DNA of 61,635 nt. Origin: Pseudoalteromonas aurantia (lineage in GTDB: Bacteria > Pseudomonadota > Gammaproteobacteria > Enterobacterales > Alteromonadaceae). The translations under genes and the position numbers were made by a program. Positions 17,103 through 26,734 of the stretch are shown here, in pieces; the first letter of the stretch is position 1; every line of letters begins with the position of its first letter. The stretch spans positions 1-61,635 of the forward strand of contig NZ_PNBY01000025.1 in the NCBI RefSeq assembly GCF_005886875.1. Reading direction: 5' to 3'. The notes under the pieces are model-generated. The model was not told where the DNA came from, did not search any database, and saw only the letters and a program-made list of their open reading frames with translations.

Positions 17103-19123
17103 TGCTCGATTTTAGTTCCATAGATGTCAATAGACTGCTCTATTGGCATCGCTTTGTAATATAAAAAACCTTGTACACAGCCAATATTTGCTGCTTTGAC
17201 GACTCTTTCATCTTCTTCTGTTTCAACTCCTTCAGCAACCGTATTAAACCCTAATTGTGCACAAAGGTCCGCAAGATTTTTATACAGTAACGCCGCTTTT
17301 TCATTATCTTGATCTGGCAATAAACTTTTATCAAATTTGATGGTGTCTATGTTTAATTTAGACAGTACAGATAGGCAAGAGTATCCAGTACCAAAATCAT
17401 CCATTGCGCAGCGAATTTTATTACTTTTAAGTGTATTAACTATCGACATCGTTTTACTAAAATCTTCAATATAACTTGATTCCAAGAGTTCAACTTCGAC
17501 TTGATCTGCGAATCGAGAGAATGCTTTAACCACGCGTTTATAACCACCCGAAAGTAAATTATCCGGTGATATGTTAAAACTCACTTTGGGATATTGCCCA
17601 TGTTGAGCAAAAGTATCTAAATCTACTTCTAATTGGTCAATAACAAAATTATCTATAACATGCAGTAGGTTATGCTCGCCTAACGTTTCCAAAAACCATG
17701 GCCCTGATACACTGTTGTCTGGGTTAACCAACCGTAATAACGCCTCGAAACCCACGACTTCTTTGCTCAATGGATTTATCTTAGGTTGATAGTAAAGCGT
17801 CAATGCGCCGTTATTTAGGGCATCAGTCACTTCGGTTAAGCTATGCCCAGAAATTTGTAGCTTAGCATGGTGTGTCGCAAAACTACTTTCAGCTTGATCT
17901 TCAATCATTCGACCTGCGGAATAGCGTTTCACTAGCATATCAAGTGCTTTACCAGACATGTTATTTTTCTGATGTGCGACCAAAAATGGATAATATATAG
18001 CCACATTTGCTGCGATCAGAAAAAACTGCAATAGCACGACCCAAAAGCTTTCTGTCAGTATCCAAGCATTTACAAATACGGGCGTAAACCAAGGTATAGA
18101 TTCTTGGGTAACAATAGGAATAAACCCATTTATCAAAAATTGGTATGAAACAATGGCATTAAACGCAGGGGATATTAAAAACGGAATTAAAATATAGGGA
18201 TTAAATACAATAGGGAGTGCATAAAGCATCACTTCACTGATATTGAACACGGCCAGTGGTGCCGATAGCTTTGCAATACGCTTTTCGTGGTTTCCTTTTT
18301 TAAGTAATAAACACGCAATTATTAACCCCCAAACACACCCTGTTCCGCCTAAAATTACGAATGTACTGAAAAAATGGTAGTTGATCAGCTCAGGCGTAAC
18401 CATAAAACCTGAAAGATCACTCGAAACCAAAATATGATAGGTATTGTCACCGTGAACGCCCAAGAACCATAATAAATGCGCACCAAGTAACTGTAATGTG
18501 ACTTTATTCTCTGCACTAAACTCGAGTTGATCAAGAGCTAAATAAGACAAAAAATAATCTACAGCCAGATCGATAAATGGATACAAAAGCAACGTAATTG
18601 TGGTAACCAACATATACGGAAAAATGAGATTAACGTGTTTTTTGAGGAATAAGCTAATTGTACTCACTTCGACAATTTTAAATGCTCGCGTTAGCTCGAA
18701 ATACGCGAGTAAGTAGCAACAAAAGATGGGCATAAATAAGGTATATAGCACACCTACGCGATGATCAATACGCAGACTTTGCTCATCAACAAAAATATAC
18801 CCTGTGGTTGCAACAAAACAACTTGTAACCAGTATCGGGGCAGCTATGGTGTGTATTTTTATATTTTTTGCTAAATGATAACTAAATGAAATCAGCGTAA
18901 ATAAAGGAAAAAGACCCCAAACCAATTGGTTAAATTGATTTAAGTAGTCATGATCAAATCCTTTTGCTGCAATATCCAACCATTGATTTATCAGTGTAAT
19001 GAGAGAGGCAACAATAAAAAAAGGAATTAATGCAATATATCCTTCCCTTAACGACAACACGAGCGTGTTAGACGACACCTTAACAGCAGCTTGATTGAAT
19101 CGGTTGAATGACGATCTGAACAA
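17099..19123 (-). CDS. PTS EIIC-like membrane domain fused to EAL phosphodiesterase (TTG start)
   Basis: 674 residues. About 1-385 is a polytopic domain resembling the lactose/cellobiose PTS EIIC family. From about 430 comes an EAL domain that would hydrolyse cyclic-di-GMP: GFEALLRL (E about 459), SFNISPDN, ELLESS, MDDFGTGYSCL (D about 574), IKFDKSLL, AEGVET and QGFLYYKAM, so the known metal and catalytic residues look intact. No EIIB or EIIA domain or gene is seen nearby, so it is more likely a sugar sensor than a transporter (inference). The start is TTG 19123 with AGGGA five bases upstream; no other plausible Met start occurs near the N-terminus. Confidence 0.88.
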   Translation of the reverse strand: MFRSSFNRFNQAAVKVSSNTLVLSLREGYIALIPFFIVASLITLINQWLDIAAKGFDHDYLNQFNQLVWGLFPLFTLISFSYHLAKNIKIHTIAAPILVTSCFVATTGYIFVDEQSLRIDHRVGVLYTLFMPIFCCYLLAYFELTRAFKIVEVSTISLFLKKHVNLIFPYMLVTTITLLLYPFIDLAVDYFLSYLALDQLEFSAENKVTLQLLGAHLLWFLGVHGDNTYHILVSSDLSGFMVTPELINYHFFSTFVILGGTGCVWGLIIACLLLKKGNHEKRIAKLSAPLAVFNISEVMLYALPIVFNPYILIPFLISPAFNAIVSYQFLINGFIPIVTQESIPWFTPVFVNAWILTESFWVVLLQFFLIAANVAIYYPFLVAHQKNNMSGKALDMLVKRYSAGRMIEDQAESSFATHHAKLQISGHSLTEVTDALNNGALTLYYQPKINPLSKEVVGFEALLRLVNPDNSVSGPWFLETLGEHNLLHVIDNFVIDQLEVDLDTFAQHGQYPKVSFNISPDNLLSGGYKRVVKAFSRFADQVEVELLESSYIEDFSKTMSIVNTLKSNKIRCAMDDFGTGYSCLSVLSKLNIDTIKFDKSLLPDQDNEKAALLYKNLADLCAQLGFNTVAEGVETEEDERVVKAANIGCVQGFLYYKAMPIEQSIDIYGTKIEH

Positions 19124-19214
19124 AGTATTCCCTAACTTTTTCTTTTAACAATACCTAACTTAGAGAATAAAACAATCTTCGAAGAATATTTTTAAGTGAA
19201 ATAATTTCAAACAC

Positions 19215-19505
19215 CTAGGCGTAGATATTTATACCAATTAAGGCTTCTACATCTGCTCTGCGTTCCTGATTATTTATCTCCTTGTAAGTGTTAATCGCCA
19301 CACTTGTTTTGAAGTCAGGCTGATCATAAATCGTGGAGCGTGAGTGTTCTTGAAAAGCTTGGGCAAGTTTAATACCCGATAGCGAGTTGTTAACTCGGGA
19401 ACTAGGCTGCGCAGCACTACTCACCTCTTGCTCTGTGAATTTCCCCTGGGCACTAGGTTTTAATTGATAAGTAAATTGGTTATTACTAACCGTTACCATT
19501 TGCAT
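19215..19505 (-). CDS. Small conserved-looking hypothetical protein
   Basis: 96 residues, no signal peptide or membrane segment. The N-terminal half is low-complexity and polar (Ser/Gln-rich). The C-terminal part contains helical AINTYKEINNQERRADVEALIGINIYA, a tail style (ending in YA) that I have seen in small proteins of related marine bacteria, but I cannot name a family. It lies between tsaB and the EIIC-EAL gene on the same strand. Confidence 0.6.
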   Translation of the reverse strand: MQMVTVSNNQFTYQLKPSAQGKFTEQEVSSAAQPSSRVNNSLSGIKLAQAFQEHSRSTIYDQPDFKTSVAINTYKEINNQERRADVEALIGINIYA

Positions 19506-19550
19506 AAAATGACGCTGCGCAAATCAAACTATATATCTAAAAGTACCGAA

Positions 19551-20234
19551 TTATTCCTTTCCTGGCAACTTTTTCCACGTTACCGTGTCTCTGACATAGT
19601 TAGGTTGTGCATCACAGGCATCGACTGTTTCACCATTTGAAAAGGCACGCTCCGCAATTTTTAACATGTAAAATGCATCTGGCAGCATCGCACCTTCTAA
19701 TACATTTAAATTGTTATCTGAGGCAGCTTTTGGATACGTGACCCACGCAGTACCTACCGCACTATCTACATTGGTATTAGCTAGACTTTCTGGTGCACAG
19801 ACCATTTCTTCGTGCGTATTTTCAGCTAACCCATCATCACCTGCAACATAAGCACCGACATAGACTTCTCCCATTCGCGCATCTATTCCGGCCAATACCC
19901 CTGTAACACCATGTTCATCAATGGCTTGTTGCGCCATCGTTTGCAGCGTTGAAACCCCAACCAATTTCAATCCTTGCGAATATGCCAACCCTTGTGCAAT
20001 CGCCACTCCGATCCTTACACCCGTAAAGCTACCCGGGCCTTTACCAAACGCGATGCCATCTAAATCCTGCAATTTGCAGTTGGCATCATTGAGCATGGCT
20101 TCTATTTGTGGAAGTATTTTTTGGCTATGCTGTTGAGGGCACTCCTCAAAAAAGCGAAATGTTTTACCGTTATAATTAAGAGCGATACTAAGCGCTTCAG
20201 TGGAAGCATCAATGGCCAACAGGTTATACGTCAT
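19551..20234 (-). CDS. tsaB: tRNA threonylcarbamoyladenosine biosynthesis protein TsaB
   Basis: Scaffold partner of TsaD and TsaE in making t6A37 on ANN-decoding tRNAs; 227 residues. ASKHA-fold features: LAIDASTEALSIAL, the HSQKILPQIEAML region, and GKGPGSFTGVRIGVA, which is diagnostic of TsaB/YeaZ. It follows yoaA with a 1-bp gap, an order also found in E. coli. Confidence 0.94.
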   Translation of the reverse strand: MTYNLLAIDASTEALSIALNYNGKTFRFFEECPQQHSQKILPQIEAMLNDANCKLQDLDGIAFGKGPGSFTGVRIGVAIAQGLAYSQGLKLVGVSTLQTMAQQAIDEHGVTGVLAGIDARMGEVYVGAYVAGDDGLAENTHEEMVCAPESLANTNVDSAVGTAWVTYPKAASDNNLNVLEGAMLPDAFYMLKIAERAFSNGETVDACDAQPNYVRDTVTWKKLPGKE

Positions 20235-20235
20235 A

Positions 20236-22176
20236 TTATTCTATATTCTCTAAGAATTGAGTTGCTGCTTGTAAATTGCGTGTCCGTCGCATATTTGGCA
20301 AGCTTTTTAAAAATGTTTCACCGTATTTTCGCGTAACTAAACGATTATCGCAAATAACAAGCACACCTTTGTCACTTTTATCTCTAATTAATCGTCCAAC
20401 GCCCTGTTTAAGGCTGATCACCGCTTGAGGTAATTGCACCGCATCAAAAGGTTCCTTGCCTAACATTTCGGCATCTTTCATTCTTGCTTGTAACAAAGGG
20501 TCATCAGGTGAGGCAAATGGTAATTTATCAATCAACACACAACTCAGCGTATCGCCTCTTACATCTACCCCTTCCCAAAATGAAGCAGTCCCCATCAGCA
20601 CTGCGTTACCATTACGTACAAACTGCTCTAATATAATCCGTTTTGATGATTGCCCTTGCATAAAAATAGGATACTCTGTTGCCGTATTAAGACCCTCATA
20701 CACTAAATGCATCACTCGATAACTGGTAAACAATAAAAAGGTTCTACCTTTGGCCGCATTAATTAATTGCTTTGCAATTTTTACCAACATGTGAGGCATC
20801 GCATCATCTCTGCTCTCGGGCAGATAACGCGGCATACATAATAAGGCTTGGTTTTGATAATCAAATGGGCTATCTACAATGCTTTCATGCGTTGGCTTTA
20901 ACCCTAAACTCGCGGTAAAGTGCTGTAATGAGTGATCAACTGACAATGTTGCCGATGTAAACACAAAACTTGCATCAGTTTTGGTTACGATTTCCTTAAA
21001 TTTATTCGATACGTCAAGTGGGGTTATGTAGATGGTTACAAAGCGCCGTGTTGTTTCATACCAGTAACTGTATCCGGTTTGAGATACATCGAATGCTCGT
21101 TCTAGTTGACTTTTAAACTTAATAACTCGTTCAAACGGGTGCTCAATTTTATCTGTTCTGTCTAAACACAACTTTAACACTTGATACAAAAATTCCAAGT
21201 CGCTAATAACGCGATGTAATGCATCACACATTATTTTATCTGATAGCGCTTCTCGCCAGTCCCCGCGACTACCGTCATTACCAAATGCAATTCGTAGATC
21301 GGCAACGGTCGTTTCTAATTTATTTAGGGTTTTTCCCAACTGAAGCATGTCCGGGATGTCTGAACGGTAAATTAAACGAATATCGTTAATAAGCCCGACT
21401 AACTGCTTTGTGCTAACAGACTCACCAAAGTAGTCACTCGCTATTTCAGGTAATTGGTGCGCTTCATCAAATATATAACAGTCGCTATTAGGCATTAACT
21501 CAGCAAAACCTTGCTCTTTAACCGCCATATCAGCAAAGAACAAATGATGATTTATCACCACTAAGTCTGATTCTGTTGCATCAATACGCGCTTTTCTTAT
21601 ATAACATTCTTGAAAATCTGGACATTCTTTGCCTAAACAATTATCCGCAGTAGAGTTAACATATGGTAGAACCTTGGCATCCTCTTCAATACCCACACAG
21701 TCTGCTAAGTCCCCGGTATGCGTTTGTGCCGCGAACTTTGCAACCATAGCCAATTGATGCATGACATCAGGATCGTCGGTGGGGACATTAGTGACATGTT
21801 CGTTCAGCCTATAACTGCAAAGATAGTTCGATCTCCCCTTTAGTAACGAAACTTTTTTCCCCACCTTAAGCGCTTTTTGTAATACCGGTAAATCGCGGTG
21901 AAATAATTGTTCTTGTAGCGCCTTTGAGCCAGTTGAAATTATGCACTTGTGTTTACTCAATAAGGCAGGTGCTAAATATGCAAAGGTTTTACCGGTACCA
22001 GTGCCCGCTTCAACAACACATTGCCCACGCGAGTCAATTGTCTCAGAAATCGACTGGGCCATATCAATTTGTGCTTTGCGAGGTTTATATCCTGAAAGCG
22101 CTATAGCAAGTGGACCTTGCTCTGAAAATACTTGTTGAATAGACAAATTAACTATACTGCTAAAAAAATTTGCCAA
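20236..22176 (-). CDS. yoaA: DinG-family ATP-dependent helicase YoaA
   Basis: XPD/DinG-type superfamily 2 helicase with an iron-sulphur cluster, 646 residues, implicated in DNA repair. Walker A GTGTGKTFAYLAPAL is at about 58, the DEAH box in YIFDEAHQL. Four cysteines between them (NYLCSYR, DNCLGKEC, QECYIRKAR) match the Fe-S ligands. C-terminal motifs include GTASFWEGVDV and QGVGRLIRD. The TTG start at 22176 lacks a good ribosome site; family alignment would also allow a start about ten codons later, so the exact N-terminus is uncertain. Confidence 0.92.
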   Translation of the reverse strand: MANFFSSIVNLSIQQVFSEQGPLAIALSGYKPRKAQIDMAQSISETIDSRGQCVVEAGTGTGKTFAYLAPALLSKHKCIISTGSKALQEQLFHRDLPVLQKALKVGKKVSLLKGRSNYLCSYRLNEHVTNVPTDDPDVMHQLAMVAKFAAQTHTGDLADCVGIEEDAKVLPYVNSTADNCLGKECPDFQECYIRKARIDATESDLVVINHHLFFADMAVKEQGFAELMPNSDCYIFDEAHQLPEIASDYFGESVSTKQLVGLINDIRLIYRSDIPDMLQLGKTLNKLETTVADLRIAFGNDGSRGDWREALSDKIMCDALHRVISDLEFLYQVLKLCLDRTDKIEHPFERVIKFKSQLERAFDVSQTGYSYWYETTRRFVTIYITPLDVSNKFKEIVTKTDASFVFTSATLSVDHSLQHFTASLGLKPTHESIVDSPFDYQNQALLCMPRYLPESRDDAMPHMLVKIAKQLINAAKGRTFLLFTSYRVMHLVYEGLNTATEYPIFMQGQSSKRIILEQFVRNGNAVLMGTASFWEGVDVRGDTLSCVLIDKLPFASPDDPLLQARMKDAEMLGKEPFDAVQLPQAVISLKQGVGRLIRDKSDKGVLVICDNRLVTRKYGETFLKSLPNMRRTRNLQAATQFLENIE

Positions 22177-22194
22177 GATTGTACGAAGAGTTCA

Positions 22195-22220
22195 CGCATA
22201 GAGCAAGTAAGCTCTATGCG
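22195..22220. terminator. Hairpin between the MCP gene and yoaA
   Basis: Perfect 10-bp arms CGCATAGAGC / GCTCTATGCG with a 6-nt loop, just after the MCP stop codon on the minus strand. There is no U tract, so it may be a weak terminator or mRNA-end stabiliser. Confidence 0.5.
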
Positions 22221-22238
22221 CAGATACCATGGCACATC

Positions 22239-23843
22239 CTAAACGGCAAACTTACTTAGTGTGGTTTCGAGGTGTTCAACATTCTCAGATAGTGCGCTTG
22301 CAGCACTTTGCGCAGCCTCAGAATTAGCAACGGCTTCGGTCGCAATTTCATTAATACTTGTAATGTCTTGACTAATCTCTTTGGTTACTGCTGCTTGCTC
22401 TTCTGCCGACGCAGCAACTGAGTCAATCATTCTATTAACCGTTTGAGCCTGGCTGACAATATCTTCGAGCGCTGCTAAAGCCTCTTCGCTTAACGATACT
22501 CCTTTATCAACAACCTCAGTGCTTTGTGCCATTCTTGACACCGCAATATCTGTCTCTTGCTGAATAGCACTTATTGACTCTGCGACTTCTTGTGTTGCTG
22601 TTGCTGTTCGACTAGCAAGCCCTCTAACTTCATCAGCAACTACCGCAAAACCACGCCCTTGTTCGCCAGCTCTTGCTGCCTCAATCGCCGCGTTAAGCGC
22701 CAATAAATTAGTTTGCTCGGCAATCTCATTGATCACCTTTATGATCTCTCCAATTTGCTTACCACGTTGCCCCAAATTACCGACCGAATCCGACAAGTCT
22801 TCAATGGTGGACGACACATCACGAATACTCATCACCATTTCATTAACAATCTTTCCGCCATGACTTGCGCTGCTGCCTGCTTGGTTTGCAATATCCGCCG
22901 CGTCGACACTCTGGTGAGCCACTTCAGCAATGGAGCTACTCATTTGAGCTGCCGCGGTGGAAATTTGATCTGCTTTTAGTTGCTGCTTATTGATCCCTTG
23001 TGCAACTTGCTCATTGATTTTGCCAAGTGTAGCACTGCTATCGCCAACTTCACCGGTTACTGCCTTAATTTGTCCGACAAGTGTGGTTAATGACGTTTGC
23101 ATATCATTGATAGATGATGATAGCGCACTGATTTCATCTCCATGACTTGTTTCAAGTGCTTGAATATCCAATCGCCCTTGGGCAATATTCCCCGCTTGTA
23201 CTACCACCAATTGCAGCCTCTGTGAGATTGAACGACCTAAACGCCACGCGATTAATACCGAGATAACTATCGCCACCAGCGTCATAACAACTAATATTGT
23301 ATTTAAAAAATCAAGTTGATTCTGAATTTCTGTCATCGCGAGTGCTGTATCATCACGCTCTTCATTAGCCCCTACCTCTAAGATACCTTCTAACTTCGAA
23401 ATATACTGTTTATCCAACTCGATTAACGTATCTAACTTTTCATTAAATGGTAATGACGCGCTAATTATTTTTGTCTCTGCAACCTGTATTAAGTCATCAA
23501 TTAACCGTTTTATTTGAGCCATAACGCGTCGGTCTGCGGCCTTTTTAGATTCTAATTTATATAATTCTTCGTAATAATCTAATAACTCATTCTTATTATC
23601 ATAGTAGCTTTGCGTCGCCCCATCTACAGCATTAACAATTGCATATAAAGCAGTATTAACATCACCCAGTTCATCAATCAGTTGCATATAGACGAACGCG
23701 CCGGGTACATCGTCACTGGCTACCTCTTGGGTAACGTAAGAAATCTCAATTTCTTTATAAATTACAAAGATTGAGGTGCATGAAAATAAAATCAACACAG
23801 CAAAAAATGCAGCGTGTAACTTTTGGACAATGGTAAAGTTCAT
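22239..23843 (-). CDS. Methyl-accepting chemotaxis protein
   Basis: Transmembrane chemoreceptor, 534 residues. TM1 is at about 9-30, a helical periplasmic domain (four-helix-bundle style, about 31-180) follows, then TM2 at about 183-205 and HAMP ([11 protein letters not shown]). The signalling domain has the conserved hairpin tip [22 protein letters not shown] and flanking methylation helices. There is no C-terminal pentapeptide for CheR binding. Ligand unknown; it is a lone receptor with no che genes nearby. Confidence 0.94.
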   Translation of the reverse strand: MNFTIVQKLHAAFFAVLILFSCTSIFVIYKEIEISYVTQEVASDDVPGAFVYMQLIDELGDVNTALYAIVNAVDGATQSYYDNKNELLDYYEELYKLESKKAADRRVMAQIKRLIDDLIQVAETKIISASLPFNEKLDTLIELDKQYISKLEGILEVGANEERDDTALAMTEIQNQLDFLNTILVVMTLVAIVISVLIAWRLGRSISQRLQLVVVQAGNIAQGRLDIQALETSHGDEISALSSSINDMQTSLTTLVGQIKAVTGEVGDSSATLGKINEQVAQGINKQQLKADQISTAAAQMSSSIAEVAHQSVDAADIANQAGSSASHGGKIVNEMVMSIRDVSSTIEDLSDSVGNLGQRGKQIGEIIKVINEIAEQTNLLALNAAIEAARAGEQGRGFAVVADEVRGLASRTATATQEVAESISAIQQETDIAVSRMAQSTEVVDKGVSLSEEALAALEDIVSQAQTVNRMIDSVAASAEEQAAVTKEISQDITSINEIATEAVANSEAAQSAASALSENVEHLETTLSKFAV

Positions 23844-23987
23844 ATATATAACCCTGAATAGACTACATTACTACCGTGTAAATATCATACAGGCAGACCA
23901 ACAAAAAACTTAATTAAATTAGATGATTGGGAAAGATTATATATTGAAGCAGCTAAAAAATACAACTTTTATATTAGTACAAAAGAA

Positions 23988-24218
23988 CTAAGCCCATAAA
24001 TCTAGGTGTTTATCAGTTTCATCTAGGCCATTGTTGCTATTTTGTTTATTTTTTGATGCTTTCGATTGCTTCTTGTTTTCAATATTCTCGCGCTTTTCTC
24101 GCTCAATTTTTATTCTATCAACTGCACTTTCTTGCACGCCTGCAATATAAAATAAAGGCTTGTGATGAACCTCAAGTCTGACAATATTAAATTGTGGTTT
24201 TAACGCATCCATAAGCAT
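23988..24218 (-). CDS. Small hypothetical protein with basic C-terminal tail
   Basis: About 76 residues from ATG 24218 (GGGGA just upstream); an in-frame ATG at 24242 would add eight residues. The N-terminal part (ALKPQFNIVRLEVHHKPLFYIAGVQESAVDRI) looks folded; from there a strongly charged Lys/Glu/Asn-rich tail follows. No family recognised. It lies divergently from the his operon leader. Confidence 0.5.
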   Translation of the reverse strand: MLMDALKPQFNIVRLEVHHKPLFYIAGVQESAVDRIKIEREKRENIENKKQSKASKNKQNSNNGLDETDKHLDLWA

Positions 24219-24356
24219 TTGTCCCCAACAACATGTTCTCATAATTTATTATCGGCAGTTATAAGATATTCTAAAGTTGATATAAAAAAAGCTTGCGCTA
24301 CGTTCTGGTAATATGTTTATCTATAAGTGTAATCAAATACTAACGAAGAGTTAACC

Positions 24357-24407
24357 ATGTTCAATACAATGACAGCTTTACATCATCATCATCATTCATC
24401 GGGATAA
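24357..24407 (+). CDS. hisL: his operon leader peptide, five His codons
   Basis: A 16-residue peptide, MFNTMTALHHHHHSSG, with five successive CAT codons at 24381-24395. It precedes a terminator and the hisG start, the classic design in which ribosome stalling at His codons reports histidyl-tRNA shortage. Too short for routine gene finding. Confidence 0.93.
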   Translation: MFNTMTALHHHHHSSG

Positions 24408-24504
24408 CCTGTCAGGTATTTCGCTGGTGGGTTATTCCTAAAAGGAACCTCCGGCGAGCAAAATTCATAGCTTATTTTCGCCCTGAGGTTCCCTCGGGGT
24501 TTTT
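24404..24504 (+). promoter_or_regulatory. his operon transcription attenuator
   Basis: Terminator stem: CCCTGAGG (24481-24488) with CCTCGGGG (24492-24499), 3-nt loop, then T5. Antiterminator: GGAACCTC (24443-24450) pairs with GAGGTTCC (24485-24492), extended by GGCG (24452-24455) with CGCC (24478-24481). Upstream pairing ATAACC (24404-24409) with GGTTAT (24429-24434) would form the pause hairpin. Antiterminator and terminator share 24485-24492 and so exclude each other. Confidence 0.88.
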
Positions 24505-24531
24505 AGTTTTTAAACTTATGGAAAATAAATT

Positions 24532-25431
24532 ATGAGCAACACAAATAGACTACGTATCGCAATTCAAAAATCTGGCCGCTTATCAAAAGACTGCCAAGAC
24601 CTTTTAAAACAAATCGGTGTAAAATTAAATTTGCGTGAGCAACGTCTCATTGCGCACTCAACCAATATGCCAATTGATGTACTTCGTGTACGCGATGATG
24701 ATATTCCAGGGTTAGTTATGGACGGCGTTTGTGATTTAGGCATTGTTGGTGAGAATGTTCTGGTGGAGTCTCAAGCCGAAAGACAAAATCAGCAACAAAA
24801 TGCAGATGTGATCAAATTGTCTAAATTAGACTTTGGTTTTTGCCGACTGGCACTTGCCTGGCCGCAAGAGCTTGGTGAACAGTCAAAGGACTGGTTTGAA
24901 GGCAAAAGGATTGCAACAACGTACCCAGAGATTTTAAAACAGTACTTAAAGCGCGAAAATATCAGCGCAAGCGCAGTCATGCTTACAGGCTCGGTAGAAG
25001 TCGCGCCTAGAGCTGGTTTAGCTGACGCAATTTGTGATCTAGTATCAACCGGTGCTACCTTAGAAGCCAATGGATTAATGCAAGGAGAAACAATCCTTGA
25101 ATCTAACGCTTGCCTCATTCAAAACCCAGCCCTGCAAGAGCCCGAAAAGCTCGCCCTAATTGAAAAGCTTATGCCTCGTTTAAAAGGGGTCAAACAAGCA
25201 AAAGAAAGCAAATATATCATGCTGCATGCACCAAAGAGCAAGTTAGATGAAATATGTGCGCTGCTGCCGGGCACAGGCCAACCAACACTTCTCGCATTGG
25301 CTGGTAGTGATGAATACGTTGCACTTCACATGGTAAGCAGTGAAACGCTTTTCTGGGAAACAATGGAAGAACTAAAAGAACTCGGTGCGAACTCAATCCT
25401 AGTTATGCCAATCGAAAAAATGATGGAGTAA
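24532..25431 (+). CDS. hisG: ATP phosphoribosyltransferase (long form)
   Basis: First step of histidine synthesis: ATP plus PRPP to phosphoribosyl-ATP. 299 residues, the long hexameric type with a C-terminal ACT-like regulatory domain for histidine feedback inhibition (about 225-299), so no HisZ is needed. Motifs: [23 protein letters not shown] and the PRPP-binding-type [21 protein letters not shown]. First gene after the attenuator. Confidence 0.97.
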   Translation: MSNTNRLRIAIQKSGRLSKDCQDLLKQIGVKLNLREQRLIAHSTNMPIDVLRVRDDDIPGLVMDGVCDLGIVGENVLVESQAERQNQQQNADVIKLSKLDFGFCRLALAWPQELGEQSKDWFEGKRIATTYPEILKQYLKRENISASAVMLTGSVEVAPRAGLADAICDLVSTGATLEANGLMQGETILESNACLIQNPALQEPEKLALIEKLMPRLKGVKQAKESKYIMLHAPKSKLDEICALLPGTGQPTLLALAGSDEYVALHMVSSETLFWETMEELKELGANSILVMPIEKMME

Positions 25432-25435
25432 TCAC

Positions 25436-26734
25436 GTGATCCGTTGGAACGAATTGACGTTACAGCAACAGCAAGGCGCACTAATGCGCCCTGCACTTTC
25501 AGCCAGCAAAAAAGTTGAAGCCGCTGTAAACGATATTATCGAGCAAGTAGCATTAAATGGTGATAGCGCACTCATCACATTCGCTGAAAAATTTGATAAG
25601 CGAAGTAATGTAAGGCTTCAGGTCCCTCAAGAAGAGATCGACAATAGTGTTCAAGCGCTGAGCGAAGAACTAAAAGTGGCAATTGACACAGCATATAACA
25701 ATATTAAGACGTTTCACCAAACGCAGTTACCAAAAAGTACATCATTAGAAACAACGCCTGGGGTACTTTGCGAACTGCGCTACCAAGCCATAGATGCTGT
25801 TGGACTTTATGTGCCTGGTGGCAGTGCACCTTTACCTTCATCAGTATTGATGCAAGGTGTGTGCGCACAACTTAGCGGAGCAAAGACGATTGTACTTGCC
25901 ACACCAGTCAATGGTGACAAGAAAATTGACCCAGCAATACTCTATGCCGCCAAGCTATGTGGGATCTCGACAGTGATTGAAAGTGGTGGCGCAGGTGCCA
26001 TCGCAGCGATGGCGCTCGGCACAGAAACGGTGCCAAAAGTATGTAAAGTTTTTGGCCCTGGTAATAGCTATGTCACAATGGCAAAACAAATATTGAGCCA
26101 AAGCAAAGCAGGATTTGCCATTGATATGCCAGCAGGTCCCTCTGAAGTGTTGGTAATAGCAGACCAACGTGCAAACCCCGATTTTATTGCAGCAGATTTG
26201 TTATCACAAGCAGAGCATGGTCGTGATTCTCAGGTTATTTTATTATGTACCAACACATCAGTCATTGAAAAAACGCAGCAGGCCATCGAAGCGCAATTAG
26301 CGTCACTCCCTCGAGCAGATATCGCGCGAGCGGCTATGCAAAATAGTAGTCTCATTTTGGTAGAGTCAATTGAGCAAGCCTTTGCCGTTTCGACTGAATA
26401 TGGACCAGAGCATTTAATACTGCAACTTGGAGAACCGGAGCAGTATTTGCCGTTAGTCAATAACGCAGGATCTGTATTTGTTGGTGACTATACCCCAGAG
26501 TCGGCTGGCGATTATGCCTCAGGTACCAACCATGTATTACCTACTTATGGTTACAGCAAAGTATATTCTAGTTTGAATCTATTAGATTTTTTTAGAACAT
26601 ACACCGTTCAAACAATATCAAAACAAGGGCTTAAAGCATTAAGCTCAGCCATATTGCCACTAGCAGAGGCTGAAGGGTTAGACGCCCATGCCTACGCAGT
26701 TAAAGTAAGACTGGAGCGATTAACCAATGACTGA
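25436..26734 (+). CDS. hisD: Histidinol dehydrogenase (GTG start)
   Basis: NAD-dependent, zinc-containing enzyme for the last two steps from histidinol to histidine; 432 residues. Family blocks: AVGLYVPGGSAPLPSSVLM, KVFGPGNSYVTMAKQ, DMPAGPSEVLVIAD, LSQAEHGRDSQ and the C-terminal zinc-ligand His in EGLDAHAYAV. The GTG at 25436 has GGAG eight bases upstream. Confidence 0.97.
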   Translation: MIRWNELTLQQQQGALMRPALSASKKVEAAVNDIIEQVALNGDSALITFAEKFDKRSNVRLQVPQEEIDNSVQALSEELKVAIDTAYNNIKTFHQTQLPKSTSLETTPGVLCELRYQAIDAVGLYVPGGSAPLPSSVLMQGVCAQLSGAKTIVLATPVNGDKKIDPAILYAAKLCGISTVIESGGAGAIAAMALGTETVPKVCKVFGPGNSYVTMAKQILSQSKAGFAIDMPAGPSEVLVIADQRANPDFIAADLLSQAEHGRDSQVILLCTNTSVIEKTQQAIEAQLASLPRADIARAAMQNSSLILVESIEQAFAVSTEYGPEHLILQLGEPEQYLPLVNNAGSVFVGDYTPESAGDYASGTNHVLPTYGYSKVYSSLNLLDFFRTYTVQTISKQGLKALSSAILPLAEAEGLDAHAYAVKVRLERLTND

